The notes beneath the pieces are model-generated. The model ran no database searches and was not told where the DNA came from. It saw only the letters and a program-made list of their open reading frames with translations. DNA of 64,000 nucleotides from Streptococcus suis (GTDB taxonomy: Bacteria; Bacillota; Bacilli; Lactobacillales; Streptococcaceae), in the NCBI RefSeq assembly GCF_016775005.1, contig NZ_JAEUXI010000001.1, positions 372,001-436,000 of the forward strand, given 5' to 3'. The translations under genes and the position numbers were made by a program. Shown here piece by piece: positions 52,767 through 62,671 of the stretch; the first letter of the stretch is position 1, and each line of letters opens with the position of its first letter.

Positions 52767-54084
52767 GATTTACCTCCACTTGTAGCTGACCGTCTCGCAT
52801 GCGAACTGTCAACCGATCATTCTCTTCAATTGCTGTGACACTATCTGCCACTCGTCCTTCTTTTTCCACTAGAGCATAACCACGGGCTACAATGCGACTG
52901 GTATCCAGCATGGTCAAGGCTTCCATAAGTTTATCTGCTTTTGCTACCTTATTATCATAGATATTTGCCATATTGCTCTTCAGTAGGCGTTGTTGCTGAC
53001 CAACTTTTTCAATTAATCCTTCCAGTCTTCGTTCAAGCTGGATGCCCTGCAGGCGCTGATCAAGTAAAAGACTAGCCTGTTTTTGTTGCCCATAGACTTC
53101 TCTCATTCGTACTTGAAGTTGATGAGTCAGTCTATCTAATTTTTGTACATAGCCATCATAGAGGCGCTCGGGTTGACGAAAGAGGACGGATTGGCTAATT
53201 TTTTCAACCTGTCCACGCAAGTATTTCAACCGATTGGTCATGGCCTGAAAAGATCGGGTTTCCTGCTGGTTCAAATAACCCAACAAATCAGCCTTGGTGA
53301 CTGGGGTAGCCAGTTCTGCTGCTGCAGTTGGTGTTGCCGCCCGCCTATCTGCTACAAAATCAGCCAAGGTCGTATCCGTTTCATGCCCCACGCTGGAAAT
53401 GATAGGAATGCGAGATTCAAAAATCGCTCGCACCACTCGCTCTTCATTAAAAGCCCAGAGGTCTTCGATGGACCCGCCACCACGACCGACGATGAGAACA
53501 TCTAAATCTTCACGCTGGTTGGCACGTTGAATATTGGTCGCTACTTCCTTAGCCGCCCCATCTCCTTGAACCTTTGTCGGATAGAGGACAATTTCCACTC
53601 CAGGAAAGCGGCGGCTAACGGTTGTAATAATATCCTGAATAACCGCTCCGCTTGGACTAGTAATCACGCCGATTTTTTTCGTAAAACGTGGCAAGACTTG
53701 CTTGAATTCTGGTTTAAACAGTCCTTCGTCTGCCAAAGCTTTCTTCAACTGCTCAAACTTGATTGCCAAGGCACCAATCCCATCCGGCTCTGCTTTTTCA
53801 ATGACGATGGAATAGGACCCGCTTGGTTCATAGAGCTGAACACGGCCGACGGCATTGATCTTCATCCCCTCTTCCAGTTCAAATCCTAGCTGTTTATAGA
53901 CCCCTGCCCACATGGTCGCTTGAATGACAGCCTTATCGTCTTTCAAGGAAAAATACTGATGACTTGGTCGCTTACGGAAGTTGGACACTTGACCAGTCAG
54001 GTAAACACGTTCCAAATAGGGATCTCGATCAAACTTTAATTTTAAATACTTGGTTAGATGGCTAACCGACAGATATTCAACCAT
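52741..54084 (-). CDS. xseA: Exodeoxyribonuclease VII large subunit
   Basis: The 447-residue product has an N-terminal OB-fold ([23 protein letters not shown]), the catalytic core with [39 protein letters not shown] and [16 protein letters not shown], and a coiled-coil C-terminal part. The ATG at 54084 follows AGAAGGAG; a GTG two codons earlier is less likely. First gene of the recN operon, with a TATAAT about 30 bases upstream. Confidence 0.96.
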   Translation of the reverse strand: MVEYLSVSHLTKYLKLKFDRDPYLERVYLTGQVSNFRKRPSHQYFSLKDDKAVIQATMWAGVYKQLGFELEEGMKINAVGRVQLYEPSGSYSIVIEKAEPDGIGALAIKFEQLKKALADEGLFKPEFKQVLPRFTKKIGVITSPSGAVIQDIITTVSRRFPGVEIVLYPTKVQGDGAAKEVATNIQRANQREDLDVLIVGRGGGSIEDLWAFNEERVVRAIFESRIPIISSVGHETDTTLADFVADRRAATPTAAAELATPVTKADLLGYLNQQETRSFQAMTNRLKYLRGQVEKISQSVLFRQPERLYDGYVQKLDRLTHQLQVRMREVYGQQKQASLLLDQRLQGIQLERRLEGLIEKVGQQQRLLKSNMANIYDNKVAKADKLMEALTMLDTSRIVARGYALVEKEGRVADSVTAIEENDRLTVRMRDGQLQVEVNHVQKDENI

Positions 54085-54231
54085 GCCCACTCCTTCTCTA
54101 CTGTATCCCTACTATTATATCAAAAATTCCCTCTAATTTCCTCTTTGAAAAAACGGCTTTTTCTGATTAAAATTACTGTAAATTTTTCCAATTTACTATA
54201 TAATATTATCAAGAACTTCAAGGAGAAAAAT

Positions 54232-55140
54232 ATGAAATTAGATGATCTGAGACAAAGTAAAAACATAGAAGATCGCCGAGAGCAATCCAGTTCTGGTATA
54301 AACTATCGACAGGCAAGTGGCGGTAGCAACCTTCTCTTTAGCCTCCTCTTTTCAAGACTGGGATGGAAGGGCAAATTGGTCTTGATTCTGGTCTTTCTAC
54401 TTTTTGGCGGAATGTCTGGCTTGGGAAATCTCTTGCCAGGATCGACCTCCTATAACCAATACCAGTCCAGTCAGGTAACGACCTCTGGCACCAATATCTC
54501 CGACCAAGATGCCATTTTCATGAGTAAGGTCCTAGGCTCAACAGAAGACTTTTGGACACAAGAATTTGCCAACAATGGCTATACATATGACGCTCCAACT
54601 CTGGTCTTCTACTCCGATCAGACCCAAACTGGATGCGGAATCGGTTCTTCTCAAGCAGGTCCCTTCTACTGTTCTGCAGATCAAAAAATCTATATTGATA
54701 CGACCTTTTATCAAGAATTGTCCAACCGCTACAATGCCGCAGGCGACTTTGCTATGGCATACGTTATTGCTCACGAAGTTGGACACCATGTTCAAAACGA
54801 ATTGGGAATCCTTGGTGCCTATCATCAAAAACGCGCCCAGTTATCTGATAAAGAAGGTAATGCCCTCAACGTTCGTTTGGAGCTACAAGCGGACTACTAT
54901 GCTGGAGCATGGGCCAAATACGTGGAAGGTCAAGGTCTCCTGGAGGTTGGAGACATAGAAGAGGCAATGAATGCAGCTCATGCTGTTGGTGATGATACCC
55001 TCCAACAAGAAGCCTATGGCCGTACCGTTCCTGATAGTTTCACACATGGGACCTCTGCCCAACGTAAAAAATGGTTTGACCTCGGTTATACCCACGGTGA
55101 CTTAGCGCACGGGGATACATTCTCTGTTGCCAATCCTTAA
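54232..55140 (+). CDS. YpfJ-type neutral zinc metallopeptidase
   Basis: The 302-residue product from MKLDDLRQSKNIEDRR has one membrane segment (about 45-65), so the catalytic part should face outside. The family motif is AYVIAHEVGHHVQNELG with HExxH, plus the downstream ELQADYYAGAW. It resembles the YpfJ/DUF2342-like 'neutral zinc metallopeptidase' family of unknown substrate. Ribosome site AAGGAGAAAAAT. A longer frame upstream is not supported. Confidence 0.88.
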   Translation: MKLDDLRQSKNIEDRREQSSSGINYRQASGGSNLLFSLLFSRLGWKGKLVLILVFLLFGGMSGLGNLLPGSTSYNQYQSSQVTTSGTNISDQDAIFMSKVLGSTEDFWTQEFANNGYTYDAPTLVFYSDQTQTGCGIGSSQAGPFYCSADQKIYIDTTFYQELSNRYNAAGDFAMAYVIAHEVGHHVQNELGILGAYHQKRAQLSDKEGNALNVRLELQADYYAGAWAKYVEGQGLLEVGDIEEAMNAAHAVGDDTLQQEAYGRTVPDSFTHGTSAQRKKWFDLGYTHGDLAHGDTFSVANP

Positions 55141-55146
55141 AAATGC

Positions 55147-55175
55147 AATCCCTAGTCAAAAGACTGGGGATTTTC
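55147..55175 (+). terminator. Terminator after the YpfJ-like gene
   Basis: AATCCCTAGTC-aaaa-GACTGGGGATT followed by TTCTTATAT. Confidence 0.75.
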
Positions 55176-55180
55176 TTATA

Positions 55181-55213
55181 TAAAAAACGAGGTCAGCTCT
55201 TGCCAACCTCATC
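55181..55213 (-). terminator. Terminator after folD
   Basis: The minus strand GAGGTTGGC...GCTGACCTC hairpin is followed by GTTTTTT. Confidence 0.7.
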
Positions 55214-55221
55214 TATTTTTT

Positions 55222-56070
55222 CTATTTCCCACTTCTGACACAGGCTTCATAAGTTTGCTCCATAAGCATAGTAATGGTCATAGGCCCAACTCCTCCTGGA
55301 ACTGGGGTGATGTGGCTGGCTAGATCTGCCACTTCATCATACTTGACATCCCCAATCAGTTTGCCATTTTCATCCCGGTTCATGCCCACATCAATCACGA
55401 CTGCACCTGGCTTGATGAAATCCTTGGTCACAAAATGTCCACGGCCAATGGCAACGACAAGAATATCCGCTTGACGAGCCAATTCTGGCAGATTTTGTGT
55501 CCGAGAATGGGCAATGGTTACCGTCGCATTAGCATCCAGCAGAAGCTGGGCCATGGGTTTTCCCACAATATTGGAACGACCGATGACAAGGGCTGACTTG
55601 CCTTCTAGGTCAATCTGGTATTCCTTGAACATCTCCATAATCCCTGCTGGAGTAGAGGGAATCATGACCGGATGGCCAGACCAGAATTTCCCCATATTGG
55701 TCGGATGAAAACCGTCCACATCCTTGTCTGGATCAATAGCCAACAAAACTTTTTCTTCGCTGATGTGGGCGGGTAGAGGTAACTGTACCAAAATACCATG
55801 CCATTCATCAGATTGATTGTAGCCTTCGATTAATTCCAACAATTCAGCTTCTGAAATAGTATCCGGTACTCTCACCACCTCGCTCTTAAATCCTGCTGCA
55901 AGGGCTGAACGCTCTTTGTTGCGAACATAGACCTGACTAGCAGGGTCTTCACCCACCAAAATAACAACAAGACCTGGCACCAAGCCTTTTTCCTCTTTTA
56001 ATTGAGCTGTTTTTTCTGCCAAGGCAGCCTGCATTTTTACTGCCAAAGCCTTTCCATCAATCACGACCAT
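55222..56070 (-). CDS. folD: Methylenetetrahydrofolate dehydrogenase/cyclohydrolase
   Basis: FolD interconverts 5,10-methylene- and 10-formyl-tetrahydrofolate. The 282-residue product from [12 protein letters not shown] has [19 protein letters not shown] (catalytic Lys), VQLPLPAHI, and the NADP site [16 protein letters not shown] start at 56100 would lie inside the TATAAT -10 region and lacks a ribosome site; 56070 follows GAGGAG. Confidence 0.96.
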   Translation of the reverse strand: MVVIDGKALAVKMQAALAEKTAQLKEEKGLVPGLVVILVGEDPASQVYVRNKERSALAAGFKSEVVRVPDTISEAELLELIEGYNQSDEWHGILVQLPLPAHISEEKVLLAIDPDKDVDGFHPTNMGKFWSGHPVMIPSTPAGIMEMFKEYQIDLEGKSALVIGRSNIVGKPMAQLLLDANATVTIAHSRTQNLPELARQADILVVAIGRGHFVTKDFIKPGAVVIDVGMNRDENGKLIGDVKYDEVADLASHITPVPGGVGPMTITMLMEQTYEACVRSGK

Positions 56071-56159
56071 CTCTTGAATTCTCCTCACTTTTTTCTTCAT
56101 TATACCTTATTTTTCAACCTTCTGACTCACTTACTTCCCAAAATCACCAAAAAATATAA

Positions 56160-56185
56160 AAAACTCCGAACAATGTCGGAGTTAA
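56160..56185 (-). terminator. Terminator after the ABC transporter genes
   Basis: The minus strand reads AACTCCGA-cattgt-TCGGAGTT followed by a T-run, just after the ATPase stop. Confidence 0.85.
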
Positions 56186-56187
56186 TC

Positions 56188-56922
56188 TTACAAGACTTTA
56201 GATAAGAAATCCTTGGTCCGTTCTTCTTTGGTGTGTTCGAAAACTTCTTCTGGCGTGCCATCTTCAACAATGACACCTCCATCCATGAAGATAACACGGT
56301 CAGCCACCTCACGCGCAAATCCCATCTCATGGGTCACGATGACCATGGTCATCCCAGACTTAGCCAGGTCCTGCATAACCGCAAGGACCTCACCGACCAT
56401 CTCAGGGTCAAGGGCAGAGGTCGGCTCATCAAAGAGCAAGACATCTGGATCCATAGCCAAACCACGTGCAATGGCAATCCGCTGCTGCTGACCACCTGAA
56501 AGACTTTGTGGATAGGCTTGCGCCTTATCTGGCAGCCCAACCTTTTCAAGCAATTCCTTAGCCTTAGCTTCAGCTTCTGCCTTTGCAATGCCTTTTGTCT
56601 TAATTGGAGACAGGGTAATATTTTCCAAGACTGTCATATTTGGGAAAAGATTAAACTGTTGGAAAACCATCCCCATCTTTTCACGCATCTTGAAAATATC
56701 ATTTGATTTATCTGTAATATCAACCCCTTCAAAAGTCACCGTTCCCTTGGTCGGAACTTCCAAGAGATTCATGGTCCGCAAGAAGGTTGATTTTCCTGAT
56801 CCAGAAGGTCCGATAATGACAACCACCTGGCCTTGTTGGATATCCAAGTCAATGCCTTTTAAGACTTCATTTTTTCCGAAATACTTATGCAAATTTCTGA
56901 TTGAGATAATGGCATTAGTCAT
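56188..56922 (-). CDS. Amino-acid ABC transporter, ATP-binding protein (GlnQ type)
   Basis: The 244-residue ATPase has Walker [11 protein letters not shown]-loop [11 protein letters not shown], signature [16 protein letters not shown], and Walker [19 protein letters not shown]. It matches the polar amino acid uptake family. It overlaps the permease gene by 8 bases. The binding protein is not adjacent, so the substrate (Gln, Glu or another polar amino acid) is unknown. Confidence 0.94.
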   Translation of the reverse strand: MTNAIISIRNLHKYFGKNEVLKGIDLDIQQGQVVVIIGPSGSGKSTFLRTMNLLEVPTKGTVTFEGVDITDKSNDIFKMREKMGMVFQQFNLFPNMTVLENITLSPIKTKGIAKAEAEAKAKELLEKVGLPDKAQAYPQSLSGGQQQRIAIARGLAMDPDVLLFDEPTSALDPEMVGEVLAVMQDLAKSGMTMVIVTHEMGFAREVADRVIFMDGGVIVEDGTPEEVFEHTKEERTKDFLSKVL

Positions 56923-57604
56923 GGCTCTGACCTCCCTTGTTTAATTTCTTCTCAAAGCGCGTGATGGCAAACGTCAAAATACTGGTCATCATCAAATAAT
57001 AAGCGGCTGCTACAAAGTACGGCTCTCTAGTCAGATAAGTCATGGTTGCAACAGAACCTGCACCATTCCACAACTCAATCACACCAATGGTTGCCAACAA
57101 TGAACTGTCCTTGACAATGGTCACAAATTCATTTCCCAAAGCAGGCAGGATGTTTTTAATAGCCTGGGGCATAATGACATAGCGCATAGCCTGAACCGGA
57201 CGAATCCCTAGCGAGAAGGCTGCCTCTAGCTGACCTTTTGGAACAGCATTGATTCCTGCACGGATAGTCTCTGATACATAGGCGCCAGAGTTCATCGAAA
57301 GAATGACAATTCCTGGAATCAATCGTGTCAAATCCACTGACAACACACCCAATTGAAAAGTTGGTGCAGACAGGTGCATCATCGAAAAAGCAATCATAAT
57401 CTGCACTAACATGGGTGTTCCACGGAAAATCCATACATACAGATTTGCAAACCAAACCAAGACCTTCCACTTACTGCGTTGAGCCAAAGCCAAAAGAAGA
57501 CCTAAAATACTTCCGAAAAAGACAACAAAGAAGGCGATAATAATGGTTACCAAAGCTCCGTAATTAAAATAGCCTATATATTTTGAAAGAAAAGAAAAAT
57601 CCAT
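56915..57604 (-). CDS. Amino-acid ABC transporter permease
   Basis: The 229-residue product has about five membrane segments and the HisM/GlnP pattern: [40 protein letters not shown] (EAA loop) and [20 protein letters not shown]. It works with the downstream ATPase. An unlinked substrate-binding protein must complete the system. Confidence 0.94.
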   Translation of the reverse strand: MDFSFLSKYIGYFNYGALVTIIIAFFVVFFGSILGLLLALAQRSKWKVLVWFANLYVWIFRGTPMLVQIMIAFSMMHLSAPTFQLGVLSVDLTRLIPGIVILSMNSGAYVSETIRAGINAVPKGQLEAAFSLGIRPVQAMRYVIMPQAIKNILPALGNEFVTIVKDSSLLATIGVIELWNGAGSVATMTYLTREPYFVAAAYYLMMTSILTFAITRFEKKLNKGGQSHD

Positions 57605-57684
57605 TTACATACTCCTAATCAACGATTTTCATAATTATACCACGATGTGCATAAAAATTCAAATATAAGGAAAAAATATTCAGA

Positions 57685-57710
57685 AGAAAAAGCGCTTCGT
57701 CAGCGCCTTC
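57685..57710 (-). terminator. Terminator after DUF1797 gene
   Basis: The minus strand reads GGCGCT-gacga-AGCGCTTTTTC. Confidence 0.75.
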
Positions 57711-57720
57711 TTCGTCTCTT

Positions 57721-57951
57721 CTAGTAAAGAAGCTCGTAAATTTCCATTGCAATCAAATCAATGCTGTCAAAAGTATAGGTTTCTCTTGCAGCAACGTCTC
57801 TCAATGTAAAGACTGCACCATTGACTTCATCATTACTATAAGCAACCTCTGCCACAACGACACCCTCACGTTCAAAGTTGCGTTTCAAGGTTCCGCCATC
57901 ACTGGCCATAGCCTGCAAACGGCTAATGATTCTCACCAAATGTGATTCCAT
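57721..57951 (-). CDS. DUF1797 family protein
   Basis: This 76-residue soluble protein starts MESHLVRIISRLQAMASDGG and matches the DUF1797 (YkuJ-related) family of small Firmicute proteins of unknown function. The ribosome site AGGAGAC is clear. Monocistronic, between a TATACT-type promoter and a terminator. Confidence 0.85.
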   Translation of the reverse strand: MESHLVRIISRLQAMASDGGTLKRNFEREGVVVAEVAYSNDEVNGAVFTLRDVAARETYTFDSIDLIAMEIYELLY

Positions 57952-58295
57952 AAAATGTCTCCTAATTCTTAGTATAGGTATATTTTACCACACTTTTGAT
58001 AATTTGTAAGTATTTTAGCTGGATAATCCCCTATTTTCCTTCCTTTTCTATTGGTTGATTTCGTGGTAAAATACAAGAAGAAAGGGGTTTCATCTATAAA
58101 TACTCACAAATTCATCTTTATGCAATCACATCCCTTCAAAAATGGGACAGATTTTGTTCCCAAAACGAAACTACTGAAAACGAGAAAGGAAGATAGCAGA
58201 TTCTTGCATTTTAATGGAAACTTGATATAATTGACTTATATTTGACCTTTATTGACTAATAGTTTTTGGTCAGAAAATAGAAAAGAGGGAACGAT
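57952..58295. promoter_or_regulatory. Divergent region DUF1797 / clpE with clpE promoter
   Basis: clpE promoter: TTGCAT (58204-58209), 16 bases, extended -10 TGATATAAT (58223-58231). CtsR-type heptads lie directly downstream. The middle (58075-58200) contains a possible 36-codon frame from 58119 without a ribosome site and a TGGGA...TCCCA inverted repeat; I see no supportable gene. Confidence 0.6.
58241..58257 (-). promoter_or_regulatory. CtsR operator of clpE
   Basis: The minus strand reads AGTCAAT-aaa-GGTCAAA, matching the CtsR direct repeat (RGTCAAA-NAN-RGTCAAA) with one mismatch. A third half-site AGTCAA lies at 58231-58236. The operator overlaps the expected transcription start, so CtsR would block initiation until heat or protein stress. 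Confidence 0.8.
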
Positions 58296-60515
58296 ATGCT
58301 TTGCCATAACTGTAAAATCAATGACGCAACCATCCATCTCTATACCAACCTAAACGGAAAACAACAACAGGTTGACCTCTGCCACAACTGCTATCAAATC
58401 ATGAAAACTGATCCTAATAATGCCATTTTGAAAGGGCTCGGTGATTTAGCCAATCCCAACAATATGGATCCCTTCAGCGAATTTTTCAATCATCTAGGTG
58501 GCTATCCAGGTCATACACCAGCAGGAAAGGCACGAAACCAAACACCACCTACACAGTCAGGTGGAGGCAGCAATGGCAATGGTGGTCATCAGCAGCCACC
58601 ACAAAAGCCAAACGGTTTATTAGAAGAATTTGGTATCAATGTCACAGAAATTGCCCGTCGTGGCGATATTGATCCTGTCATTGGTCGCGATCAAGAAATC
58701 CGACGAGTGATTGAAATTCTCAACCGCCGTACTAAGAACAACCCAGTTCTCATTGGCGAGCCAGGAGTTGGTAAAACCGCTGTCGTTGAAGGCCTGGCCC
58801 AAAAAATTGTAGATGGCGATGTACCACAAAAATTGCAAGGTAAGGAAGTCATCCGCCTAGATGTTGTTAGCCTTGTTCAAGGAACTGGTATCCGAGGTCA
58901 GTTTGAAGAACGCATGCAAAAACTCATGGAAGAAATTCGGAACCGTCGCGAGATTATCCTCTTTATTGACGAAATCCATGAGATAGTTGGTGCAGGTTCA
59001 GCAGGCGATGGCAATATGGATGCAGGCAATATCCTCAAACCGGCCCTAGCACGTGGAGAAATGCAGCTGGTTGGAGCAACTACGCTAAATGAGTACCGTA
59101 TTATCGAAAAAGATGCAGCCTTGGAACGCCGGATGCAGCCAGTAAAGGTTGATGAGCCGAGTGTGGAGGAAACTATTACCATTCTCAAGGGTATTCAGAG
59201 CAAGTACCAAGACTACCATCATGTCAAATATACGGATGCAGCAATCGAGGCCGCTGCAGTTCTCTCTAACCGTTACATTCAGGATCGCTTCTTACCAGAT
59301 AAAGCCATTGACCTTTTGGATGAGGCAGGCTCTAAGATGAACTTGACCCTCAACTTTGTAGATCCCAAAGAAATTGATCAACGCTTGATTGAAGCTGAAA
59401 ATCGTAAAGCACAAGCTACCCGCGACGAAGATTACGAAAAAGCAGCCTACTACCGTGACCAAATCGCCAAATACAAGGAAATGCAAAAGGCAACCTTGAG
59501 CGAAGAAGACACACCACTCATTACTGAAAAAGAAATCGAAGCCATTGTCGAGCAAAAAACCAATATCCCCGTTGGTGACCTCAAAGAAAAAGAGCAATCT
59601 CAACTCATCAACCTAGCCAGCGACCTCAAAGCCCACGTCATTGGGCAAGATGACGCAGTGGATAAGATTTCCAAGGCCATTCGCCGCAACCGTGTTGGCC
59701 TAGGAGCGCCGAATCGTCCAATCGGCTCCTTCCTCTTTGTCGGACCAACAGGTGTCGGAAAAACCGAACTGTCCAAACAATTAGCCATTGAACTCTTTGG
59801 TTCAGCAGACAGCATGATCCGCTTCGATATGTCTGAATATATGGAGAAACATGCTGTAGCCAAGCTAGTTGGTGCTCCTCCAGGATATGTGGGCTATGAA
59901 GAAGCCGGTCAACTAACTGAAAAAGTACGCCGTAATCCTTACTCCCTCATCTTGCTCGATGAGGTTGAAAAAGCCCACCCTGATGTTATGCATATGTTCC
60001 TTCAGGTTCTAGACGATGGTCGCTTGACAGATGGACAAGGTCGAACTGTCAGCTTTAAGGATACTATCATTATCATGACATCAAATGCTGGTACTGGAAA
60101 AGTGGAAGCCAGCGTCGGATTCGGTGCAGCAATGGAAGGCAGAACCCACTCTGTTCTGAACCAACTCGGTAACTTCTTTAGTCCAGAATTTATGAACCGT
60201 TTTGACGGTATCATCGAATTTCAGCCACTCAGCAAGGAAAACCTTCTCGAAATTGTCAGTCTCATGTTAGAAGATGTTAACAAGCGCCTTTCTAACAATG
60301 GTATCAATCTCCATGTTACTGAAAAGGTCAAGGAAAAACTGGTTGACTTGGGTTACGATCCAAAAATGGGAGCTCGTCCACTCCGCAGAACCATTCAAGA
60401 TCAGATTGAGGATGCCATTACGGATTTCTATCTGGAGCATCCGCAAGAAAAAGACTTGCGTGCCATCATGAATCCTAAAGGCGACATCATCATCAAAGCC
60501 AATCAGAAAAAGTAA
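58296..60515 (+). CDS. clpE: ATP-dependent Clp protease ATP-binding subunit ClpE
   Basis: This 739-residue Hsp100 unfoldase partners with ClpP. It has an N-terminal zinc finger (CHNC and CHNC within residues 3-33), a Gly/Gln-rich linker (about 80-110), and AAA1 with [15 protein letters not shown] and [17 protein letters not shown]-like coiled coil (about 380-400) and AAA2 with [15 protein letters not shown] and [13 protein letters not shown] follow. The zinc finger and absent ClpC-type N-domain identify ClpE. The start has AAGAGGG upstream. CtsR control is indicated by the operator. Confidence 0.97.
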   Translation: MLCHNCKINDATIHLYTNLNGKQQQVDLCHNCYQIMKTDPNNAILKGLGDLANPNNMDPFSEFFNHLGGYPGHTPAGKARNQTPPTQSGGGSNGNGGHQQPPQKPNGLLEEFGINVTEIARRGDIDPVIGRDQEIRRVIEILNRRTKNNPVLIGEPGVGKTAVVEGLAQKIVDGDVPQKLQGKEVIRLDVVSLVQGTGIRGQFEERMQKLMEEIRNRREIILFIDEIHEIVGAGSAGDGNMDAGNILKPALARGEMQLVGATTLNEYRIIEKDAALERRMQPVKVDEPSVEETITILKGIQSKYQDYHHVKYTDAAIEAAAVLSNRYIQDRFLPDKAIDLLDEAGSKMNLTLNFVDPKEIDQRLIEAENRKAQATRDEDYEKAAYYRDQIAKYKEMQKATLSEEDTPLITEKEIEAIVEQKTNIPVGDLKEKEQSQLINLASDLKAHVIGQDDAVDKISKAIRRNRVGLGAPNRPIGSFLFVGPTGVGKTELSKQLAIELFGSADSMIRFDMSEYMEKHAVAKLVGAPPGYVGYEEAGQLTEKVRRNPYSLILLDEVEKAHPDVMHMFLQVLDDGRLTDGQGRTVSFKDTIIIMTSNAGTGKVEASVGFGAAMEGRTHSVLNQLGNFFSPEFMNRFDGIIEFQPLSKENLLEIVSLMLEDVNKRLSNNGINLHVTEKVKEKLVDLGYDPKMGARPLRRTIQDQIEDAITDFYLEHPQEKDLRAIMNPKGDIIIKANQKK

Positions 60516-60536
60516 ATCAACCCACTGAATAAGCCT

Positions 60537-60575
60537 AAAAATAGCACCCTGCATCTTGCTGGGTGCTATTTTTGT
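60537..60575 (+). terminator. Terminator after clpE (bidirectional)
   Basis: AAAATAGCACCC-n10-GGGTGCTATTTTT perfect 12-base stem between convergent genes. Confidence 0.88.
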
Positions 60576-60581
60576 AAGAGG

Positions 60582-61577
60582 TTATCCTTTTGAGATACAG
60601 GTTTGCAATTTTTTGAAATAGAGAACTCCCTTGTTCAGGGTCATGGACAAATGACCAGATTCAACCAGGTAATCTAAGTGGGCCATAGTTTCCCCACTAG
60701 CAAACCATTTCTGTGGTTTCGGAAATTGGTCCCAAGAATCTGCCTTAATGCGCCATTTGATACGAGCCGACACATCCCGTACAGTCACTTTTTCATCAAT
60801 TCCAATCGCATCCAATATCTCCTGCATCCGTTCAAAATGATGGTCAATTAACTGGTCAATGCGACTGACATGGTCATCAATGACCTTACGGTGACCAGGG
60901 AATAAGGTAATCTTCGGCATCTTACGTAAGCGACCTAGAGTCTCCATATAGGTCTTCAGGATATTTGGGTACTCCCAGCCCCAGAAGGTAATATTGGGCG
61001 TAATTGGATCCAAAACCGTATCAGCACTAAATAAAATTTGTTTGTCCCTATCATACAAACCAATATGACCCGGAGTATGTCCAATTAAATCCAAAATTTC
61101 AAAATCAAAGTTTCCAAATTGGAAATGGCTACCAATCTCTAGAACCTGAAATGGAACCGCTCGATCCAAGCAGAAACGATAGCCTGGATTGTCTTCAATT
61201 GCCATCTCCTGGTCCGAAATGCCATAAAGAGTTTTAAAACTTTCCAACATGTTCCAGTACTCTCCACTTGCCATAGCATTAAAGAGATCACCATCCACCT
61301 TCCCAGCAAAAATTCTTGCCCCACGATCATAAAAATAAGTCGCTAAACCAGAATGATCCGCATGAAGATGAGTAATCACTAAATCCACCGATTGGATTGA
61401 AATACCGAGGACAGCTAAGCCAGCTTCCATATCCGCCAAGGATTCAGGATGGTTGTAGCCTGTGTCAATAACCAAGCTCCGCTCTTCCCCTCGGATAATA
61501 TAGGAGTGGATTTCCCGCAAGGGACTATTGGGCAAACAAATAGGAAAGGTATAGATGCCAGGGTAAACTTCTCTCAT
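60582..61577 (-). CDS. MBL-fold metallo-hydrolase
   Basis: This 331-residue metallo-beta-lactamase-fold enzyme has the zinc motif ITHLHADHSGLA (HxHxDH) near residue 90, LIGHTPGHIGLY, LFSADTVLD, and FPGHRK. The C-terminal helical region (about 245-331) resembles the winged-helix part of glyoxalase II-like/LACTB2-type hydrolases. Substrate unknown. Ribosome site AAGGAGGAAT, with TTATACT about 40 bases upstream. Confidence 0.88.
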   Translation of the reverse strand: MREVYPGIYTFPICLPNSPLREIHSYIIRGEERSLVIDTGYNHPESLADMEAGLAVLGISIQSVDLVITHLHADHSGLATYFYDRGARIFAGKVDGDLFNAMASGEYWNMLESFKTLYGISDQEMAIEDNPGYRFCLDRAVPFQVLEIGSHFQFGNFDFEILDLIGHTPGHIGLYDRDKQILFSADTVLDPITPNITFWGWEYPNILKTYMETLGRLRKMPKITLFPGHRKVIDDHVSRIDQLIDHHFERMQEILDAIGIDEKVTVRDVSARIKWRIKADSWDQFPKPQKWFASGETMAHLDYLVESGHLSMTLNKGVLYFKKLQTCISKG

Positions 61578-61688
61578 GCTTGATTCCTCCTTGACAGGTC
61601 TTTCATATTTCTAGTATAACATAGGTTTCCAGGCGAAAAAACTTACAATCCCTAATGCTTTCCATAAGGAAAATTCATAAAAACATGG

Positions 61689-61694
61689 TATAAT
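61689..61694 (+). promoter_or_regulatory. Extended -10 of the NUDIX gene
   Basis: TGGTATAAT ending at 61694, about 55 bases before the start codon. Confidence 0.5.
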
Positions 61695-61748
61695 GACAGA
61701 ACAAAGTAGGAAAAATTTAGAAAATTGTGACAGATGGAGGAAACAGAG

Positions 61749-62207
61749 ATGGACCACGCAACATTCGGAGTCAAAGAAGAAAATGTAACCTATACCAACC
61801 GATATGGAGTGTACGCTGTCATTTCTAATCCTGAAAAGACGCATATTATCCTGGTCCAAGCCCCAAATGGCGCCTGGTTTTTGCCTGGCGGCGAGATTGA
61901 AGAGGGGGAAAATCACCTGACCGCATTGGAAAGAGAACTGATAGAAGAGCTTGGCTTCACCGCAACAATCGGCCAGTATTACGGCCAAGCTGACGAATAT
62001 TTTTACTCTAGTCACCGCGATACCTACTACTACAATCCAGCCTATATCTACCAAGTCTTGGATTACCAAGAAGTCGGCAAGCCCTTAGAAGATTTCAATC
62101 ATCTTGCTTGGTTTCCAGTGGAAGAAGCCATCCAACTGCTCAAACGCGGCAGTCATAAATGGGGAATCGAACAATGGAAAATCGGTCAAGCCGCAAAGAA
62201 AGACTAG
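61749..62207 (+). CDS. NUDIX hydrolase
   Basis: The 152-residue product has a full NUDIX box, GGEIEEGENHLTALERELIEELG, divided as G-x5-E-x7-REL-x-EELG near residues 47-69. Such enzymes hydrolyse nucleoside diphosphate derivatives such as oxidised nucleotides or ADP-ribose. The start at 61749 is chosen because GGAGG lies 8 bases upstream; an ATG five codons earlier overlaps that site. Followed by the DUF1827 gene on the same strand. Confidence 0.92.
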   Translation: MDHATFGVKEENVTYTNRYGVYAVISNPEKTHIILVQAPNGAWFLPGGEIEEGENHLTALERELIEELGFTATIGQYYGQADEYFYSSHRDTYYYNPAYIYQVLDYQEVGKPLEDFNHLAWFPVEEAIQLLKRGSHKWGIEQWKIGQAAKKD

Positions 62208-62258
62208 AAAATTCACATCAAGAATGCTATAATAAAGCAAAAGGATAGGAGGTCATGC

Positions 62259-62564
62259 ATGAAAATTATCAATACGACCAATAGTCACGCCCAACTGGTA
62301 CAAAGTCAACTCGCCAATACCGATGCCTTCCTAGTTGAAACCTATTCAGCTGGAAATACGGATGTGATTTTTACACAGGCACCCCGCCACTATGAATTGC
62401 TGATTAGCAACAAATACCGTGCTGTCCAACAATCTGAGATTGAGAAGATTCGTGATTTCTTCCTCCATCGCAAAATTGACGAACGGACCATCAACAAGGC
62501 GGCTATCCGTACGATTCACACCGATAGATTGATTGAAATGTCTATCCCTATTGTCACTGAATAA
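62259..62564 (+). CDS. DUF1827 family protein
   Basis: This 101-residue soluble protein starts MKIINTTNSHAQLVQSQL and matches the DUF1827 family found in streptococci and lactococci; function unknown. Ribosome site ATAGGAGG. A TATAAT (62229-62234) just upstream may give it its own promoter. Confidence 0.85.
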   Translation: MKIINTTNSHAQLVQSQLANTDAFLVETYSAGNTDVIFTQAPRHYELLISNKYRAVQQSEIEKIRDFFLHRKIDERTINKAAIRTIHTDRLIEMSIPIVTE

Positions 62565-62570
62565 ACAACT

Positions 62571-62596
62571 AAAAAGGAAGCTAAGCTTCCTTTTTT
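62571..62596 (+). terminator. Terminator after DUF1827 gene
   Basis: AAAAAGGAAGC-taa-GCTTCCTTTTTT. Confidence 0.88.
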
Positions 62597-62603
62597 CATA
62601 CAG

Positions 62604-62642
62604 AAAAATCCTAACCTCATTAAGAAGTTAGGATATTTTTTT
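62604..62642 (-). terminator. Terminator after ileS
   Basis: The minus strand reads ATCCTAAC-n10-GTTAGGAT followed by TTTTTC. Confidence 0.8.
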
Positions 62643-62671
62643 ACATGTCGTAGAGCGGAGATTCCACACCT

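Noticed and set aside
58119-58229. 36-codon plus-strand frame upstream of clpE
   Set aside because: No ribosome site, overlaps the clpE promoter, and no recognisable family.
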